From positions 774,748 to 838,747 of the forward strand of contig CAVXYW010000001.1 of the NCBI GenBank assembly GCA_963766295.1: DNA of 64,000 nucleotides, written 5' to 3'. The translations under genes and the position numbers were made by a program. The DNA comes from JBBDRJ01 sp963766295. Lineage in GTDB: Bacteria; Actinomycetota; JAICYB01. Within the stretch, counting starts at the first letter, position 1, and every line of letters starts with the position of its first letter. Below are positions 1 to 7,194 of the stretch, one piece after another. A model generated the notes under the pieces. It saw nothing but the letters and a program-made list of their open reading frames with translations. It was not told the DNA's origin and searched no databases.

Positions 1-402
1 GATGATCCCGATCTTCACTTCGCTCAGGTCCTCGAAGCCTTGCTGCCGAGCGGCTTGCAGAACCTCGTCCAGGGGAACGCGTTCGTAGTGGAGTGACTCC
101 TTTATCGGCTCGCCGTCGCGCACGACAACAACCGGCACACCGATTAGAAGCGGTTCGGTCTTGCGCCAGCGGTAGGTCATGTAGCTGAAGATCAGGATCC
201 ATGCGCCGATCGTGCCGACAGCAAGGATCGCGCCTACGACGGACATGTCTTCTTGCGTGACGGCTTGTTGAACGAGATCACCGATCGTGACGAGCAGCAC
301 CAACTCGAACGCGCTCATCTCCGCGAGCTCGCGTTTTCCCATCGCTCGCGTCAGCAGCCAGATGAAGAAGAAGATCGCACTGGAGCGAAGGACGATCTCC
401 AT
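1..402 (-). CDS. DUF421 (YetF-like) membrane protein, C-terminus outside the window
   Basis: Reading the minus strand from an ATG at 402 gives an uninterrupted frame to the left edge (134 codons). It shows two hydrophobic segments, an N-terminal one around AIFFFIWLLTRA and a second around VVGAILAVGTIGAWILIFSY. Between them is the family-typical MGKRELAEMSAFELVLLV stretch. The last third, with PLLIGVPVVVVRDGEPI, starts the soluble DUF421/YetF domain. The biochemical role of this family is not established. The start codon abuts the stop codon of the next minus-strand gene (403-405), so the two are probably co-transcribed. The gene is cut by the window boundary, not truncated. Confidence 0.85.
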   Translation of the reverse strand, partial: MEIVLRSSAIFFFIWLLTRAMGKRELAEMSAFELVLLVTIGDLVQQAVTQEDMSVVGAILAVGTIGAWILIFSYMTYRWRKTEPLLIGVPVVVVRDGEPIKESLHYERVPLDEVLQAARQQGFEDLSEVKIGII

Positions 403-933
403 TTAGGGAAGCACCCACGTTCGATAACTGGCTTGGGCGACCACGCGACTTCCGTCCATCAGCCGGGTGACTCCTTCTTGTCCCCATTGGCGGGCCGGTT
501 CGAGCCGCGCATCGAACGACACGTCGAAAACGTCCCCATCCGGTGGCTCGAACTCCCAGTAGACGAACTCGCCATCGGCCGTCGCTCCGCTGGGGTCGGG
601 ATCGAGCCCGTTCTCGTCGAACATGTCGAAGTACTCCGACGACACCGCGATAGTGATCGGACCGTCGAATCCGCCCGGGTGGCGCACAGTGGTGGACCAC
701 GGCGTCGCCAGACCCGGCCGCGTCACTCGCGCGAACTCGACCTCGAGCTCGTAGCCGTCACCTGTGGCCGTAACCGTCCCAGTGCGAACGCCGAGCACCC
801 CGGCCAATCCAAGGCCGAGAAAGATGAAGAGCAGGACGATGAACACGCGCCTCGCTGCGCGCCCATAGCGCAGGCGCTGCGGCGTCGGGGCGTCCGGAAG
901 GGTGCTGTAGCCGGCTTTCGCCGCCCGTGCCAT
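403..933 (-). CDS. Membrane-anchored hypothetical protein
   Basis: A 176-residue protein with a basic N-terminus, one transmembrane segment at about residues 31-50 (VFIVLLFIFLGLGLAGVLGV) and a soluble region rich in beta-type residues and acidic/aromatic positions. Topology is probably a short cytoplasmic tail, one membrane pass and an extracytoplasmic domain. I do not recognise the family. It sits directly upstream (in transcription order) of the DUF421 gene with zero spacing, which suggests one operon. The opposing frame across this region is long but arginine/histidine-rich and looks like a shadow. Confidence 0.6.
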   Translation of the reverse strand: MARAAKAGYSTLPDAPTPQRLRYGRAARRVFIVLLFIFLGLGLAGVLGVRTGTVTATGDGYELEVEFARVTRPGLATPWSTTVRHPGGFDGPITIAVSSEYFDMFDENGLDPDPSGATADGEFVYWEFEPPDGDVFDVSFDARLEPARQWGQEGVTRLMDGSRVVAQASYRTWVLP

Positions 934-1090
934 ATGGGGGAGCGTGCCATCCCCGTAGGGCGAAAGGTTGGATGTCGGGGGCCGCTCCGCGGCCGATGTA
1001 CTAATACGCCCTCAGCCAGGCTGCAGGGCGGAAATGTCACAGCTCTGTAACCTGAAGTCGAAAGAGCAGGTCTAACCACGAAAGGCGCTA

Positions 1091-1699
1091 GTGGACGTCA
1101 CTCCGGAACTTGTTCGTGCTGCACAGCAGGGTGACCCCGCCGCTCTCGAAGACCTGATCTCCGGGTCTTACCGGGCGGCGTACACCCTAGCTTTGCGACT
1201 CATGGGCAATCCGGACGACGCAGCCGAGGCGACCCAGGAGGCGTACATCAGGATGGTTCGGGGCCTGAAGCGCTTTCGCGAAGTGGGGGCTTTCCCCACG
1301 TGGTTGTTCAAGATCGTCAGCAACGTTTGCATGACCGAGATGCGTAAGCGAAGCAGACGGGAACTCCCCGTCGAGATCGACACGATGGAAGGAGAGCGAC
1401 TCCCGCTTGGTGGGGAGACACCTCCGCAGGACGCAGAGGAGGCAGCCATCGGAAGGGTGTTCTGGGGCGAGTTGGAACGGTCGGTCCGCGCTTTGCCGGA
1501 TCCGTATCGCTCCGTCGTAGTGCTTCGGGACATTCAAGGACTATCGGGAGAAGAGACGGGCGAGATCTTGGGGATCTCACCGGGGGCAGTAAAGGTGCGT
1601 TTGCACCGCGCCCGTCGCAAGCTCAAGGAAGACCTGGCGGACCAATTCCCGGAATGGGCCTCAGGTGCCGATGAAGAAGGGAAACGGGAGACGGCATGA
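1091..1699 (+). CDS. ECF-type RNA polymerase sigma factor
   Basis: A 202-residue protein starting at GTG 1091. Region 2 is clear (residues ~10-80: YRAAYTLALRLMGNPDDAAEATQEAYIRM, then FPTWLFKIVSNVCM, the usual region 2.3/2.4 signature). Region 4 is also clear (ALPDPYRSVVVLRDIQGLSGEE, then a helix-turn-helix in GISPGAVKVRLHRARRKL). The region between them is acidic and variable, as in extracytoplasmic-function sigma factors. The downstream gene overlaps by 4 bp (ATGA) and has a zinc-binding anti-sigma motif, so the pair is probably a sigma/anti-sigma switch. The signal sensed cannot be read from the sequence. Confidence 0.93.
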   Translation: MDVTPELVRAAQQGDPAALEDLISGSYRAAYTLALRLMGNPDDAAEATQEAYIRMVRGLKRFREVGAFPTWLFKIVSNVCMTEMRKRSRRELPVEIDTMEGERLPLGGETPPQDAEEAAIGRVFWGELERSVRALPDPYRSVVVLRDIQGLSGEETGEILGISPGAVKVRLHRARRKLKEDLADQFPEWASGADEEGKRETA

Positions 1700-2067
1700 A
1701 CCAGTGCCCAGACATAGAAAGAATCATCTGGACGGACGGACCCGATGCGGCCCCGTCGGACCACATCGACGATTGCCCGTCCTGCCGGGCCGAGAGCCGG
1801 CGCGCAGCCGATCTGCAAGCGGCGTTGAGCGGAATGCGTAACCGCTTTGCGGCTGCGCCCATCGAGCTCGAGTCGAACATCCTCGCCGCGGTCAATCGCA
1901 CAAGGATCGATCGCGCGCGTGACATCGTTGCTCACCCCAAGTTCTGGCGTGGGGCAGCGGTGGGCGCAGGTGCAGCTGCAGCTGTGGCCACGGCCGCAAT
2001 CGGTGTGATGCGAGCACGTCGGCGCGTCGCGGCCGGTACGCCGGTCGCAGCTTCAGAAGTCGCTTGA
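1696..2067 (+). CDS. Putative membrane anti-sigma factor (ZAS-like)
   Basis: A 123-residue protein translationally coupled to the ECF sigma gene by an ATGA overlap. The N-terminal half contains HIDDCPSCRAE, matching the HxxxCxxC zinc motif of zinc-associated anti-sigma factors. A single transmembrane segment follows at about residues 88-105 (alanine/glycine-rich, GAAVGAGAAAAVATAAIGVM), then a short basic tail. Position and motif together suggest it binds and inhibits the adjacent sigma factor. The extracytoplasmic part is very short (under 20 residues), so if it senses an external signal it probably needs a partner. Confidence 0.78.
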   Translation: MNQCPDIERIIWTDGPDAAPSDHIDDCPSCRAESRRAADLQAALSGMRNRFAAAPIELESNILAAVNRTRIDRARDIVAHPKFWRGAAVGAGAAAAVATAAIGVMRARRRVAAGTPVAASEVA

Positions 2068-2156
2068 CAAACGCCTAGACTCAGGCCTTTGTAGGCGCGC
2101 GTTACGGCGCGACCGCTGAGCTTTGGGCGCCGGATGCCGACCCCTGGGCACCCCCG

Positions 2157-2162
2157 TATACT
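2157..2162 (+). promoter_or_regulatory. Candidate -10 box upstream of tRNA-Trp/secE
   Basis: TATACT at 2157-2162 matches the actinobacterial sigma-70 -10 consensus and lies 22 bases before the mature tRNA-Trp 5' end, a sensible distance for a short pre-tRNA leader. No good -35 hexamer is visible about 17 bases upstream. The same TATACT hexamer precedes the L10 leader at 4814. Confidence 0.45.
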
Positions 2163-2183
2163 TGACAGCCATTCCCACCCTTT

Positions 2184-2257
2184 AGGGCCGTAGCTCAATT
2201 TGGTAGAGCACCGGTCTCCAAAACCGGGGGTTGGGGGTTCGAGTCCCTCCGGCCCTG
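2184..2257 (+). tRNA. trnW: tRNA-Trp (CCA anticodon)
   Basis: The 74-nt cloverleaf folds with a 7-bp acceptor stem (AGGGCCG at 2184-2190 with CGGCCCT at 2250-2256) and discriminator G2257. The anticodon stem is CCGGT/ACCGG (2211-2215/2223-2227). The loop is CTCCAAA, with anticodon CCA at 2218-2220, reading UGG. The T-arm contains GGTTCGAGTCC. The 3' CCA is not encoded. It lies 24 bp before secE, a neighbourhood often seen for tRNA-Trp in bacteria. Confidence 0.97.
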
Positions 2258-2280
2258 CGAAGCACGGAAGGAAGGCGGTT

Positions 2281-2586
2281 GTGAACAGAGAGTTCAAGCG
2301 GCGGATGCGCCGGGACCAACGCGCGCAAGAACGCGCGCAGGCCCGGGGGCAACAGCGTCCGCCGATCCCTGTGCAACAGCAGAAGCGTGAGCGAACGGGG
2401 ATCCGTCAGTACTTCCGTGAGATACAAGCTGAACTGAAGCGTGTGATGTGGCCAACGCGCAACGAAGTTGTCACGTATTCAATCGTTGTGGTCTGCGTAG
2501 TGAGCCTTCTGACGGGGTTGGTGTTCGTGCTCGACCTCGGCTTCGCTCAGGCCATCCTCGATCTGTTCAAACCAGCCGCAAGATGA
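2281..2586 (+). CDS. secE: Preprotein translocase subunit SecE
   Basis: A 101-residue single-span membrane subunit of the SecYEG channel. The family core is intact: YFREIQAELKRVMWPTRNEV, then the hydrophobic segment VTYSIVVVCVVSLLTGLVFVLDL. A basic, glutamine-rich N-terminus precedes it. I choose GTG 2281 because GGAAGG lies just upstream and because the open frame before it runs through the tRNA gene. It overlaps nusG by 4 bp (ATGA at 2583), the classical secE-nusG arrangement. Confidence 0.95.
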   Translation: MNREFKRRMRRDQRAQERAQARGQQRPPIPVQQQKRERTGIRQYFREIQAELKRVMWPTRNEVVTYSIVVVCVVSLLTGLVFVLDLGFAQAILDLFKPAAR

Positions 2587-3632
2587 GCGATAACTCTCTA
2601 GACACGACGACCGAGGACCGATCAGTGGACGACCAAACGCCGAACAACGGCGACGCGCCCGACGAGGCGCAAGAAGCAAACCAAGCGGCGCAAGAAACCC
2701 AAGCGGATCAAGATGTCACCGAGGCTCCGGAAGAAACACTTCCGACCGGCACCGAAGAAGACGCCGAGGCCTCGTCGCAGCAAACCGAAGAGGAGCCTGT
2801 GACGCCGGCGAGTTCTGAGGTCGCTTCTTACGAACCGGAGACGGAACCCGGCGGGGCGGCGGAAGAGGAAACCGGTGACGTTGCCGAGCCGCCAGCCACC
2901 CTTGCCGCTTCGCAACCGGAGCCCGCCGAAGCTAAAGCAGCAACCGCCGAAGCTGAAGCGGAGACCGATGAGGACGCAGACGAACTCGTTGAGACGCCCG
3001 TCGCGGTCGCAGCGCCGGCGACGGTCGAAGTTTCCGCGGACGGCGAAGTTTCAGCCGAGGAAACGGAAGAGGACGAGGACGAGGACGAAGAGATAGACGA
3101 CTTCTTCGCTCCCGGCGATTGGTTCGTCGTCCACACCTACGCCGGTTACGAGAACAAAGTGAAGGCCAACCTTGCGTCGCGGATCCAGTCCATGAACATG
3201 GAGGACAAGATCTACGACGTGGTCGTCCCGACCGAAGAAGTGATGGAGCTCAAGTCGGGCAAGATGCAGGCCATCCAGAAGAAGGTGTTCCCCGGCTACA
3301 TCCTCGTCCGGATGCAGCTTGACGACGACTCCTGGTACGTGGTGCGTAATACGCCCGGTGTTACAGGCTTCGTCGGATCGGGAGCCAAGCCCACACCACT
3401 CGACCACACCGAGGTCACCAAGATCCTCGCGCCGAAGACCGAAGACCGGCCGAAGCCGAAGCTCGAGTACGAAGTCGGCGAGGTCGTCAGCGTGGTCGGC
3501 GGCGCGTTCGCCGGCTACAGCGGCCCGGTCGAGTCGATCGACCAGGAGAAGCAGCAGGTTCGCGTCCTCCTGGATCTGTTCGGCCGGGAGACGCCGGTAG
3601 AGTTGACGTTCGATCAAGTCACGAAGCTCTAG
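2583..3632 (+). CDS. nusG: Transcription termination/antitermination factor NusG with long acidic N-terminal extension
   Basis: The 349-residue protein begins at ATG 2583, overlapping the secE stop codon. Residues ~178-290 form the NGN domain (WFVVHTYAGYENKVKANL, then FPGYILVRM and NTPGVTGFVG). Residues ~295-349 form the KOW domain (GEVVSVVGGAFAGYSGPVE). About 175 residues before the NGN domain are almost only E, A, T, P, Q and D, predicted disordered and strongly acidic. Typical NusG is about 180 residues; an N-terminal acidic extension is known in actinobacterial NusG, but this one nearly doubles the protein. NusG binds RNA polymerase through the NGN domain and NusE or Rho through KOW; a rho gene lies at the far right of this window. 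Confidence 0.95.
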   Translation: MSDNSLDTTTEDRSVDDQTPNNGDAPDEAQEANQAAQETQADQDVTEAPEETLPTGTEEDAEASSQQTEEEPVTPASSEVASYEPETEPGGAAEEETGDVAEPPATLAASQPEPAEAKAATAEAEAETDEDADELVETPVAVAAPATVEVSADGEVSAEETEEDEDEDEEIDDFFAPGDWFVVHTYAGYENKVKANLASRIQSMNMEDKIYDVVVPTEEVMELKSGKMQAIQKKVFPGYILVRMQLDDDSWYVVRNTPGVTGFVGSGAKPTPLDHTEVTKILAPKTEDRPKPKLEYEVGEVVSVVGGAFAGYSGPVESIDQEKQQVRVLLDLFGRETPVELTFDQVTKL

Positions 3633-3642
3633 GAGTTCCTAA

Positions 3643-4065
3643 ATGGCGAAGAAGATCCTTACGAAGCTCAAGCTGCAACTGCCGGCCGGACAGGCTTCGG
3701 CGGCGCCGCCCGTTGGTCCGGCTCTCGGACAGCACGGCGTGAACATCATGGAATTCGTGAAGTCCTACAACGAGGCGACGCGGAACCAGCAGGGGACGAT
3801 CATTCCCGTCGAGCTCACCGTCTACGACGACCGCTCGTTCTCATTCGTCACCAAGACGCCGCCGGCCGCCGTCCTCATCAAGCAGGCCGCCGGCATCGAG
3901 AAGGGGTCGGCCGAGCCTCACAGAGACAAGGTCGGCAAGATCACGAAGGATCAGGCGCGACGGATCGCCGAACAGAAGATGAAGGACCTGACCGCGAACG
4001 ACCTCGACCAGGCCGTGAAGATCATCGAGGGAACCGCGCGCTCGATGGGAGTGAAGGTGGAGTAA
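3643..4065 (+). CDS. rplK: 50S ribosomal protein L11
   Basis: A 140-residue protein of normal length with the full L11 signature: an N-terminal domain with the proline-rich GQASAAPPVGPALGQHGVNIMEF segment and a C-terminal RNA-binding domain ending DLDQAVKIIEGTARSMGV. L11 binds the GTPase-associated centre of 23S rRNA and supports elongation-factor function and RelA activation. It lies 10 bp after nusG, with the rplA start overlapping its stop codon by one base (TAATG). Confidence 0.97.
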   Translation: MAKKILTKLKLQLPAGQASAAPPVGPALGQHGVNIMEFVKSYNEATRNQQGTIIPVELTVYDDRSFSFVTKTPPAAVLIKQAAGIEKGSAEPHRDKVGKITKDQARRIAEQKMKDLTANDLDQAVKIIEGTARSMGVKVE

Positions 4066-4793
4066 TGGGCAACGCAGCCAAAACCAAACGACTGAAGGCC
4101 GCAAACGAAGGCTTCGACGCCGAGCAGATCTACCAGCCGGCGGAAGCACTCGAGATCGTCAAGCGCAACGCCACCGCGAAGTTCGACGAGACCGTCGAGG
4201 TTGCGGTCAAGCTCGGCATCGACGCGCGCAAGTCAGACCAGATGGTGCGCGGTACGGTGAGTCTTCCGGCCGGCACCGGTAAGTCGGCGCGGATCGCGGT
4301 GTTTGCTGCCGGCGAAGCCGCCCGCGAGGCGAAGGAAGCCGGAGCCGACTTCGTCGGTGAGGACGACCTCATCGAGAAGGTGCAGGGCGGTTGGTTCGAT
4401 TTCGACTCCGCGGTTGCGACGCCGGACATGATGCCCAAGGTCGGAAAGATCGGAAAGCTCCTCGGCCCCCGCGGCCTCATGCCGAACCCCAAGTCCGGAA
4501 CGGTAACCCCTGATGTGGGCAAGGCCGTCAGCGAGATCAAAGGCGGAAAGACCGAGTACAGGTCGGACAAGTTCGGGAACGTCCACATGGTTCTCGGAAA
4601 GGCGTCTTTCGAGCCCGACGCGCTGCAGAAGAATTTCGCAGCCGCGCTGGATGAGTTGGTCAAAGCGAAGCCGTCGTCCGCGAAGGGCCGTTACATCAAA
4701 GGCATCACGGTCTCATCAACGATGGGGCCCGGCGTGAAGGTCGACCCGAACGTTTCAACGCGCGAACTGTCCGGCGCGACGGACGGCGGGTAA
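4065..4793 (+). CDS. rplA: 50S ribosomal protein L1
   Basis: A 242-residue L1 of the stalk base. Diagnostic stretches are visible: VEVAVKLGIDARKSDQMVRG near residue 45, and KIGKLLGPRGLMPNPKSGTV near residue 125-145, the highly conserved rRNA/mRNA-binding motif. The C-terminus ends in a short polar tail. It is coupled to rplK through TAATG. In many bacteria L1 represses its own L11 operon translationally; no obvious target structure was sought or seen here. A regulatory leader follows at 4814. Confidence 0.97.
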   Translation: MGNAAKTKRLKAANEGFDAEQIYQPAEALEIVKRNATAKFDETVEVAVKLGIDARKSDQMVRGTVSLPAGTGKSARIAVFAAGEAAREAKEAGADFVGEDDLIEKVQGGWFDFDSAVATPDMMPKVGKIGKLLGPRGLMPNPKSGTVTPDVGKAVSEIKGGKTEYRSDKFGNVHMVLGKASFEPDALQKNFAAALDELVKAKPSSAKGRYIKGITVSSTMGPGVKVDPNVSTRELSGATDGG

Positions 4794-4813
4794 GCGGTAA
4801 GAGTTTCGGGCCG

Positions 4814-4906
4814 TATACTGGCCCGACCGTAGACAGCAGGTCCCGCAAGGGGTAATGCGAAAGCGCCTGCCGAGGTCAAGTAGTTGAAGTAAGCCTCGGC
4901 CGCCTT
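4814..4906 (+). promoter_or_regulatory. Promoter plus ribosomal protein L10 leader
   Basis: TATACT at 4814-4819 is a candidate -10 box. Downstream lies the hallmark L10-leader core: ACCGTAGACAGCAGGT at 4827-4841 and GCGCCTGCCGAGGTC at 4863-4877. GCAGG (4836-4840) can pair with CCTGC (4866-4870). GCCGAGG (4869-4875) can form a second perfect 7-bp stem with CCTCGGC (4894-4900). The two stems share bases 4869-4870. In this RNA family the L10(L12) complex binds the leader and lowers rplJL expression. Position, motif and following terminator-like hairpin all agree. Confidence 0.88.
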
Positions 4907-4932
4907 CGTCCCCCGCGGGACGGAGGTTTTTT
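4907..4932 (+). terminator. Intrinsic terminator-like attenuator hairpin before rplJ
   Basis: CGTCCC (4907-4912) pairs with GGGACG (4917-4922) around a CCGC loop, followed by GAGG and six T residues (4927-4932). The rplJ ATG starts only two bases after the T-run, and the likely Shine-Dalgarno GGAGG (4922-4926) begins on the last base of the stem. The structure could therefore act as a transcription attenuator, limit ribosome access, or both. Confidence 0.75.
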
Positions 4933-4933
4933 C

Positions 4934-5782
4934 ATGTCAGATGGATACGCAGTAAAGGTTCGGCCCGAGAAGGCCGAGGCCGTCGAGCAGATCAAGGGCG
5001 ACCTGGACGAAACGCAGGTCGCTGTCATCACCGAGTACCGAGGACTTACCGTCCCGGCGTTGGCCGACTTGCGAGCCAAGCTCGGCGCCGTCGACTCCAG
5101 CTACCGAGTGGTGAAGAACACCCTCGCGCGCCGCGCGGTCAGCGAGCTCGGTTTCGACGAGCTCGTCGAGCTCTTCGAGGGCCCGGTAGCGGTTGCGTAC
5201 TGCAAGGGCGACCCGGTGACGGCAGCCAGGGTCATCGCAACCTTCGCGAAGGAGCACCCCGAGCTCGTCATCAAGGGCGGTGTCCTCGAAGGCAGATTCA
5301 TCACCGGCGAGGAAGCCAAGGGTCTGGCAACGATCGACATGCTGGATGTTTCTCGCGCAAAGATCGCCGGACTACTGACCGCGGCTCTGCGACAGATCGC
5401 GATGATTGCGCAGGCGCCGGCACAACGGATCCTTTACGTCTTGGAGGAGCTCGGCAAACGGGGACCAGCTGCCGACGAAGCCCCAGCCGCCGAAGAAGCC
5501 CCAGCTGCCGAAGAAGCTCCAGCTGCGGAAGCTCCGGCGCAGGAAGCAGCAACAGAACCGCCGGTTGCTGAGGCGAGTGCCGAACCTGCTGCAGAGGTGA
5601 GTGCCGAACCTGTTGCAGAGGCAAGTGCTGAACCCGCAGCGGAAGCTGCACCCGAAGCCGAAGCTGCACCTGAAGCCGAAGCTGCACCTGAGACGGAAGC
5701 GGCACCTGAGGCGGAAGCACCGGCCGACGAAGCATCAAGCGAACAACCACCCGAAGAGTCAACGGAAAAGGAAGGGGAGTAA
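4934..5782 (+). CDS. rplJ: 50S ribosomal protein L10 with long acidic C-terminal extension
   Basis: Residues 1-~175 are ordinary L10 (uL10): QVAVITEYRGLTVPALADLR, YRVVKNTLARRAV, FEGPVAVAY, and the C-terminal helices that carry L7/L12 dimers (LLTAALRQIAMIAQAPAQRI, then LYVLEELGKRG). About 107 further residues follow, made nearly entirely of A, E, P and S in repeats such as EAPAAEEAPA and EAAPEAEAAP. Total length is 282, against about 170-180 in the family. The extension is probably disordered and negatively charged, like the neighbouring NusG N-terminus. The ATG at 4934 follows GGAGG by seven bases. Expression is probably controlled by the upstream L10 leader. Confidence 0.95.
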   Translation: MSDGYAVKVRPEKAEAVEQIKGDLDETQVAVITEYRGLTVPALADLRAKLGAVDSSYRVVKNTLARRAVSELGFDELVELFEGPVAVAYCKGDPVTAARVIATFAKEHPELVIKGGVLEGRFITGEEAKGLATIDMLDVSRAKIAGLLTAALRQIAMIAQAPAQRILYVLEELGKRGPAADEAPAAEEAPAAEEAPAAEAPAQEAATEPPVAEASAEPAAEVSAEPVAEASAEPAAEAAPEAEAAPEAEAAPETEAAPEAEAPADEASSEQPPEESTEKEGE

Positions 5783-5784
5783 CG

Positions 5785-6165
5785 ATGAGCAAGGTGCAAG
5801 AGGTTCTCGAAGCGATCAAGGGCCTGAGCGTTCTCGAAGCAGCCGATCTCGCCAAGCAGATGCAGGAAGAGTTCGGGATCGAAGCGGCTGCGCCCGTCGC
5901 CGTCGCTGCGGCCGGAGCTCCGGGCGGTGGCGATGGCGCCGCGGCTGAGGAGAAGGACGAGTTCGACGTCGTCCTGACGGCGGCCGGCGACAAGAAGATC
6001 CAGGTGATCAAGGAGGTGCGTGCGGTGACGACCCTCGGTTTGAAGGAAGCCAAGGACCTCGTCGACAGCGCGCCCAAGGCGATCAAGGAGAAGATCAACA
6101 AGGAAGAGGCGGAGAAGATCAAGGCCGCCATCGAAGCCGCCGGCGGCTCCGTGGAGATCAAGTGA
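5785..6165 (+). CDS. rplL: 50S ribosomal protein L7/L12
   Basis: A 126-residue protein of normal length: an N-terminal dimerisation helix region (VQEVLEAIKGLSVLEAADLAKQM), an alanine/glycine-rich hinge (residues ~35-50) and the globular C-terminal domain (KIQVIKEVRAVTTLGLKEAKDLVDSAP) that contacts translation factors. It starts 2 bp after rplJ. The stop codon TGA (6163-6165) lies inside a perfect 9-bp inverted repeat. Unusually, rpoB does not follow. Confidence 0.97.
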   Translation: MSKVQEVLEAIKGLSVLEAADLAKQMQEEFGIEAAAPVAVAAAGAPGGGDGAAAEEKDEFDVVLTAAGDKKIQVIKEVRAVTTLGLKEAKDLVDSAPKAIKEKINKEEAEKIKAAIEAAGGSVEIK

Positions 6166-6214
6166 GCGAAGCTCACTTGAAACGCGGGGGGTTCGGGGGA
6201 CGCAGTGCCCCCGA
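6159..6214 (+). terminator. Two consecutive hairpins at the end of rplL
   Basis: CAAGTGAGC (6159-6167) and GCTCACTTG (6171-6179) form a perfect 9-bp stem with a GAA loop overlapping the rplL stop codon. A second stem, TCGGGGG (6193-6199) with CCCCCGA (6208-6214), follows with an 8-base loop. Neither has a T-run, which is common for actinobacterial terminators. Together they probably end the ribosomal operon or protect its 3' end. Confidence 0.5.
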
Positions 6215-6300
6215 CCAAGTGACGCGAATCACAAGACCATGCCGAAGCGCGAAGTCGCGATCGGTTGACGCTGTCCGAAGCCCGTTTCTAGGATTGTCCC

Positions 6301-6663
6301 GTGGCTGAAGTCGGAGAAATCGTCGAGGGCGTAGTCGCGAAGATCATGCCGTACGGGGCGTTCGTCGACCTCGACGGCGGCGAGAAGGGCCTCGTTCACA
6401 TCTCGCAGGTGGACAGGTCCTACGTCCAAAACGTCACGGACTTCCTTCGCGAATCCGAGAAGGTCACGGTCAAGGTCGTCGGCATCAAGGACGACGGACG
6501 CCTCGACCTATCCATAAAGGCCCTCCAGGAACCGGACCCGACGGAACATCGTCCGACGCCCAAGCAGGACCCGGAGTTCGAGCGGATGCTGAAGAAGTTC
6601 ATGCAGCGCAGCAACGAGCGCCAGGCCGACATCAAACGGAACGTCCGGAACAAGCTCGGCTGA
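6301..6663 (+). CDS. S1 RNA-binding domain protein (YabR/GSP13-like)
   Basis: A 120-residue protein, GTG start, with one complete S1 OB-fold at residues 3-75 (VGEIVEGVVAKIMPYGAFVDL, GEKGLVHISQV, DGRLDLSIKAL), followed by a short charged tail. Stand-alone S1 proteins of this size bind RNA or ribosomes; in Firmicutes the relative yabR lies beside the cell-division gene divIC. Here the next genes are DUF501 and ppx, which in Actinobacteria normally follow a DivIC/FtsB-type gene; no such gene is found in the 135 bp before this one. Confidence 0.82.
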   Translation: MAEVGEIVEGVVAKIMPYGAFVDLDGGEKGLVHISQVDRSYVQNVTDFLRESEKVTVKVVGIKDDGRLDLSIKALQEPDPTEHRPTPKQDPEFERMLKKFMQRSNERQADIKRNVRNKLG

Positions 6664-6729
6664 CGCAGGACCGCCCGTAGGGCGCCCTTGTTCAGGATCG
6701 CGTAGGCGCCCTTCAAAAGGGGAAACGCT

Positions 6730-7194
6730 CTGGACGAAGCAGACCGGTCGGTCGTCGAGCAGCAGCTCGGCCGCCGTTTGCGCGGGCAAGTCCGTGTCGC
6801 GCATCGCTGCGCCTGCGGTCTGCCGGCCGTTATCGAGACGCATCCCCTCGTGGACGGCGAACCGTTCCCCACTTTGTATTGGCTCACTTGCCAGCGAGCT
6901 TCGCAGGCCATCGGACGGTTGGAAGCATCGGGTGTGATGCAGGAGGTCACGGCGAGGATCCGGACGGACGAGGAGTTCGGCCGGGCCTTCGCCGCCGCCG
7001 ACGCCGACTACCGGCGACGGCGCGACGGGCTGCACAAGCTCGATGGTGCCGGCGGCGTCGGCGGCGGCCCGTCCGACCGCGTGAAATGTCTGCACGCCCA
7101 CTACGCACACCATCTTGTGTGTGAGTGCAACCCAGTCGGCGCGTGGGTTGCCGAGCAGATCGGCGACGTTCACCGTCCACCGCCGTGCGTTTAG
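6730..7194 (+). CDS. DUF501 family protein
   Basis: A family of unknown function nearly restricted to Actinobacteria, normally between a septum-formation initiator gene and ppx. Conserved features are visible: RVAHRCACGLPAVIETHP with paired cysteines, PTLYWLTC, and the C-terminal RVKCLHAHYAHHL and CNPVGAWV blocks with further Cys/His. The frame is open from 6706 and the first 16 family-like residues (LDEADRSVVEQQLGRR) lie before any ATG, GTG or TTG. I place the start at CTG 6730, seven bases after AAGGGG. The alternative is TTG 6778, which would remove the conserved N-terminus. Confidence 0.78.
   Translation: MDEADRSVVEQQLGRRLRGQVRVAHRCACGLPAVIETHPLVDGEPFPTLYWLTCQRASQAIGRLEASGVMQEVTARIRTDEEFGRAFAAADADYRRRRDGLHKLDGAGGVGGGPSDRVKCLHAHYAHHLVCECNPVGAWVAEQIGDVHRPPPCV

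Noticed and set aside
2064..2093. TTGACA with a possible -10 (TTTGTA) after the anti-sigma gene
   Set aside because: Spacing of 18 and a poor -10 make it weaker than the TATACT at 2157; kept only as a remote alternative promoter.
5455..5740. DNA repeats in the rplJ 3' end (GAAGCTGCACC-type units)
   Set aside because: They follow codon phase and encode Ala/Glu/Pro repeats, so they are explained by the protein extension rather than by a mobile or regulatory repeat.
5301..6218. Long minus-strand open frame across rplJ/rplL
   Set aside because: It is antisense to two unmistakable ribosomal proteins and consists of Leu/Pro/Gln repeats mirrored from the L10 tail.
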